This document shows positions 7,087 through 9,203 of a stretch of DNA of 9,203 nt, piece after piece. The translations under genes and the position numbers were made by a program. The stretch lies in assembly GCA_934162615.1 (NCBI GenBank), contig CAKPJK010000041.1, forward strand, positions 1 to 9,203, read 5' to 3'. Position 1 is the stretch's first letter; every line of letters begins with the position of its first letter. This DNA is from an uncultured Clostridia bacterium. GTDB taxonomy: Bacteria > Bacillota > Clostridia > TANB77 > CAG-508. The notes beneath the pieces are model-generated. The model did no database searches. It saw nothing but the letters and a program-made list of their open reading frames with translations, and was not told where the DNA came from.

Positions 7087-7109
7087 ATTTGTATATATAT
7101 TATATCTTT

Positions 7110-7361
7110 TTAGTACACTGATGCCTCTACTATTTTAAATGTTGCATTTCTTAGTTGCTCTATTTTTTCACTTTCTACATATTCAAATGATTTAAATTCT
7201 TGGCTTTGTCCTGCATTTAAGTTATTTACATAAATATAATCTGTTGCAATTCTGTTTCCATTTGCATCAACTGCTTCAATTTGAATGTTGAATGATTTTG
7301 TTTCATTAGTTTTATTTTTTATAGTGGGAGTTTTATTTTGGTATATGAGTCTAATATGCAT
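7110..7361 (-). CDS. Small FxLYD-like domain protein, probably an N-terminally truncated remnant
   Basis: The 83-residue frame resembles the back half of an FxLYD-type extracellular beta domain: NKTNETKSFNIQIEAVDANG, then a strand, then NNLNAGQSQEFKSFEY. Family members are normally exported proteins or lipoproteins with a signal sequence and a longer leading part. Here neither exists, a TAG in the same frame lies directly before the ATG, and no convincing ribosome site is visible (only A-rich sequence). It begins 14 nt after the deformylase stop and is followed by the terminator. It may be a decayed gene end fused behind the deformylase, or a small real gene reached by coupling. The family assignment is by pattern only. 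Confidence 0.5.
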   Translation of the reverse strand: MHIRLIYQNKTPTIKNKTNETKSFNIQIEAVDANGNRIATDYIYVNNLNAGQSQEFKSFEYVESEKIEQLRNATFKIVEASVY

Positions 7362-7375
7362 CTATTTTTCTATTC

Positions 7376-7786
7376 TTATATTATTATTCCATTTGTATGA
7401 TCAATTTCATGTTGTATTATTTCTGCTACAAATCCTGTATATTTTCCGTGTTGTTTGTTAAAATTCATGTCAAAATAATCCACTTCAATTTCTTTATATC
7501 TCTTGCACTTTCTTTCTCCAATTAAGGACAAGCAACCTTCTTCTGTTTCATACTCTCCGCTTCTATTTGTGATAATAGGATTTATCATTATAAAATCATA
7601 TAATCCTCCTGATACACAAATTATTGATTTGTTATACCCTATCATGTTTGCGGCAAGCCCTACACATCTCTCTTTATTTGCTTTTAATGTATCTAATAAA
7701 TCATTTGCTATATATTTGTCTTTTTCTGTTGCTTTTTCTGCTTTCTGTGATAAAAACATTACATCTTTTATTATTTCTTTTATCAT
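7376..7786 (-). CDS. def: Peptide deformylase, short (about 136-residue) type
   Basis: Peptide deformylase removes the formyl group from the N-terminal methionine of new proteins. All three family motifs are present: GLAANMIG (43-50), EEGCLSL (82-88) with metal-ligand C85, and IIQHEIDHTNG (123-133) with ligands H126 and H130 and catalytic E127. The first motif has Asn47 where classical enzymes have Gln. I recall a group of short deformylases in Firmicutes that share this AAN form, so it is probably a second, non-canonical deformylase rather than the main one. AAGGAG lies 6 nt before ATG. It follows the CYTH-methyltransferase gene by 26 nt in one unit. No formyltransferase gene, the usual neighbour of main def genes, is in the window. 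Confidence 0.92.
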   Translation of the reverse strand: MIKEIIKDVMFLSQKAEKATEKDKYIANDLLDTLKANKERCVGLAANMIGYNKSIICVSGGLYDFIMINPIITNRSGEYETEEGCLSLIGERKCKRYKEIEVDYFDMNFNKQHGKYTGFVAEIIQHEIDHTNGIII

Positions 7787-7812
7787 GTTTATCTCCTTAA
7801 ATTATTATAATT

Positions 7813-8973
7813 CTAAATTTTTTTCGCTATTATATTAAATATATGCCAATGTTTCATTTTTCCTAAACCTGTAAGAGCATCTTTTTCAACTTCTTTAAAA
7901 TCTATTATTTCATAATCTTCAAAAAGTTCAAGCACTTGTTCTTTTGTTAAGAAGGTCATCTCTTTTCTAGTACTTTTCCATTCATCATTGTCTCCAAAGA
8001 AATTGCCCACAAAATACCCATCTTTTAAAATGCTCTCATCAATTTTATCCCATAGTTCTTTGAAATTGTTTTTATTGCAAAATGGAAGGCTAAAATTGGC
8101 AACGACTAAATTATTTTTTTCTAATTTTATACTTTCAAATTTTTGATTTGAAAATTTAAAGTTTTTTTGTTCTTCTTTTGATAGTCTTGCAGTAATTCTA
8201 GATTCTACATCTTCTCTATCTATTGCAAGTACATTCCATCCATTTTTTATTAGGCTTACCGTATCCCTTCCTGCTCCACATCCAAGTTCAACTGCGTTTC
8301 CTGGTTCTATATTTAATTTCAGAAATTTTCTAACAGTGTAATTGGGTTCCATATTTTTTGTGTTATCATAGAATTTTTCTGTGTTGGTTTTTTTTGTTAA
8401 GATTTTATCTAATTCTATTTCTGCTTTTTTTATGAAATAGTTATCTGTATAAATTGGTATTTCTATTTCGTTTACTTTCTGGATTAATTTTTCTGTGGTA
8501 TCTAATTCATCATTTTCTTCTATTTCTATTAAATTGTCGCCATTTTCTATGTCTTTAATTGCTAATTCAAATCCATCTTTTTCGTATACTATGTCATTTT
8601 CTTTTATATTCATAATTTCTTTATATCCTATTGATTTTAGTAGTTTTTTTGCTTCGTCTATTTCTAGAATATTACAATTGGTAGATTCTTGGCTTAGTAT
8701 GTTCCCAGATTTGTCAAAGTTTTTAATTTTGAATGTTATTAGTTTTGTTCTTTTGTTTGATGTTTTGTCTTTGATGTCTCTTACTAATACTGCTTTTGAT
8801 AGGATTTTTCTTGTGTTGTTTTTGTCTAATTTGGTTTCTTTGGGTATGAAATATGTGTCGTCCATTGTGAATTTTCTTGTTATTTTGTATCCTTTTTCTT
8901 CTAGTATTTTGTATAGTTCGTTTAGTTTGCATTTTATTTTTATTGTTATTTCGTTGCTATTTTTTTGACTCAT
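7813..8973 (-). CDS. CYTH-domain / class I SAM-dependent methyltransferase fusion protein
   Basis: The 386-residue product joins two domains. Residues 1-195 look like a CYTH (CyaB/thiamine-triphosphatase) tunnel fold: a start strand EITIKIKC, DDTYFIP (38-44), KLITFKIKNF (77-86), DGFELAIKD (133-141), LIEIEEND (148-155) and DNYFIKKAE (177-185). The usual ExExK start motif is ExTxK here (E8, T10, K12), so triphosphate chemistry may be altered. Residues 200-386 are a TehB-like methyltransferase with SAM motif I AVELGCGAGRDT (227-238), acidic D252 in LAIDRE, and VVANFSLPFCN (290-300). No internal start or stop separates the halves; M208 lies too far into the methyltransferase to be its start. A cytoplasmic small-molecule or nucleotide target is likely but unknown. 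The ribosome site AAAGGA is 10 nt upstream. It is the first gene of its unit. Confidence 0.85.
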   Translation of the reverse strand: MSQKNSNEITIKIKCKLNELYKILEEKGYKITRKFTMDDTYFIPKETKLDKNNTRKILSKAVLVRDIKDKTSNKRTKLITFKIKNFDKSGNILSQESTNCNILEIDEAKKLLKSIGYKEIMNIKENDIVYEKDGFELAIKDIENGDNLIEIEENDELDTTEKLIQKVNEIEIPIYTDNYFIKKAEIELDKILTKKTNTEKFYDNTKNMEPNYTVRKFLKLNIEPGNAVELGCGAGRDTVSLIKNGWNVLAIDREDVESRITARLSKEEQKNFKFSNQKFESIKLEKNNLVVANFSLPFCNKNNFKELWDKIDESILKDGYFVGNFFGDNDEWKSTRKEMTFLTKEQVLELFEDYEIIDFKEVEKDALTGLGKMKHWHIFNIIAKKI

Positions 8974-9001
8974 TTTTGCTTTTTCCTTTCGCTTTTTTAC
9001 A

Positions 9002-9030
9002 ATTATATCATTTGTTGTTGATTTTTTAAA
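9002..9030 (-). promoter_or_regulatory. Promoter for the CYTH-methyltransferase / deformylase unit
   Basis: Minus-strand TTTAAA (9025-9030) is followed after 17 nt by TATAAT (9002-9007), with TG one base before it (extended -10, TGATATAAT). This is the same extended -10 form as at the cyclophilin promoter. Transcription would start near 8995, giving a short leader of about 20 nt that holds the ribosome site. Confidence 0.6.
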
Positions 9031-9203
9031 TATGTTTTTTTCGATTTGGGTGGTGGTGGTTGGATGTGTAAGGGCTTCGGGTTATGAGATGTGCTTGAAA
9101 CGTTTATGTAATTTAGTGAAATCAATGGTTTTAGCTGATATTTCAATAAAAATTGGGGAAATGGTTTTTAGAACATTTGTGCATTTTTTTGAACTTTTTT
9201 GAG
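9031..9203. other. Upstream stretch with shifted base composition, no assigned gene
   Basis: I cannot name a gene here. The plus strand is G-rich compared with the rest of the window, starting with a run of GG doublets at 9048-9063. A plus-strand frame of 56 codons starts at ATG 9032 and stops at TGA 9200-9202, without a ribosome site. A minus-strand frame is open from the edge to TAA at 9082-9084, ending KTIDFTKLHKRFKHIS. It uses more C-ending codons than its neighbours and could be the tail of an upstream gene. The two frames are antisense to each other, so at most one is real. Confidence 0.4.

Noticed and set aside
9032..9202. A 56-codon plus-strand gene
   Set aside because: No ribosome site, no recognisable domain, and a competing open frame on the other strand; kept only as unassigned sequence.

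Overview
This window comes from a very AT-rich, low-GC Gram-positive-type bacterium. Genes have strong AGGAGG-type ribosome binding sites, sigma-A-like promoters and A-ending codons, and they use the standard genetic code. A bile salt hydrolase next to a dockerin protein and long Ig-like surface proteins suggests an anaerobic, gut-associated Firmicutes lineage (Clostridia or a relative). The lineage is inferred from gene content, not established. All eight recognisable genes lie on the minus strand, so transcription runs from high to low coordinates.

Reading in the direction of transcription, there are three apparent transcription units. Unit 1 (about 9030 to 7031) starts from an extended -10 promoter. 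It carries a CYTH-domain/SAM-methyltransferase fusion, a short-type peptide deformylase and a small FxLYD-like fragment, and it ends at a long hairpin (7031-7086). Unit 2 (about 7020 to 4731) has its own extended -10 promoter. It encodes a cyclophilin-type peptidyl-prolyl isomerase, a NUDIX hydrolase resembling Ap4A hydrolases, and a choloylglycine (bile salt) hydrolase whose start overlaps the NUDIX 3' end. A non-coding stretch of about 220 nt follows, then a symmetrical terminator.

Unit 3 (about 4746 to beyond position 1) starts from a consensus TTGACA-16-TATAAT promoter whose -35 box lies inside that terminator hairpin. It encodes two exported proteins. The first has a cohesin-like module, a cadherin-like beta-sandwich, a carboxypeptidase-regulatory-like domain and a C-terminal dockerin. 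One extra base currently knocks the dockerin out of frame; removing it restores both calcium-binding repeats and gives a natural stop 18 nt before the next gene. The second starts at 3013 and runs off the window. It has a signal peptide, a related cohesin-like N-terminal module and at least nine Ig-like repeats of about 80-100 residues (more than 1004 residues in total).

Units 1 and 2 are cytoplasmic housekeeping, repair and bile-tolerance functions. Unit 3 looks like a cell-surface or secreted assembly module. The points most worth a second look are the frameshifted dockerin, the paired cohesin-like modules, the Ig-repeat subtypes, the CYTH-methyltransferase fusion, and the promoter embedded in a terminator. 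I saw no tRNA, rRNA, CRISPR array, insertion sequence or prophage gene.
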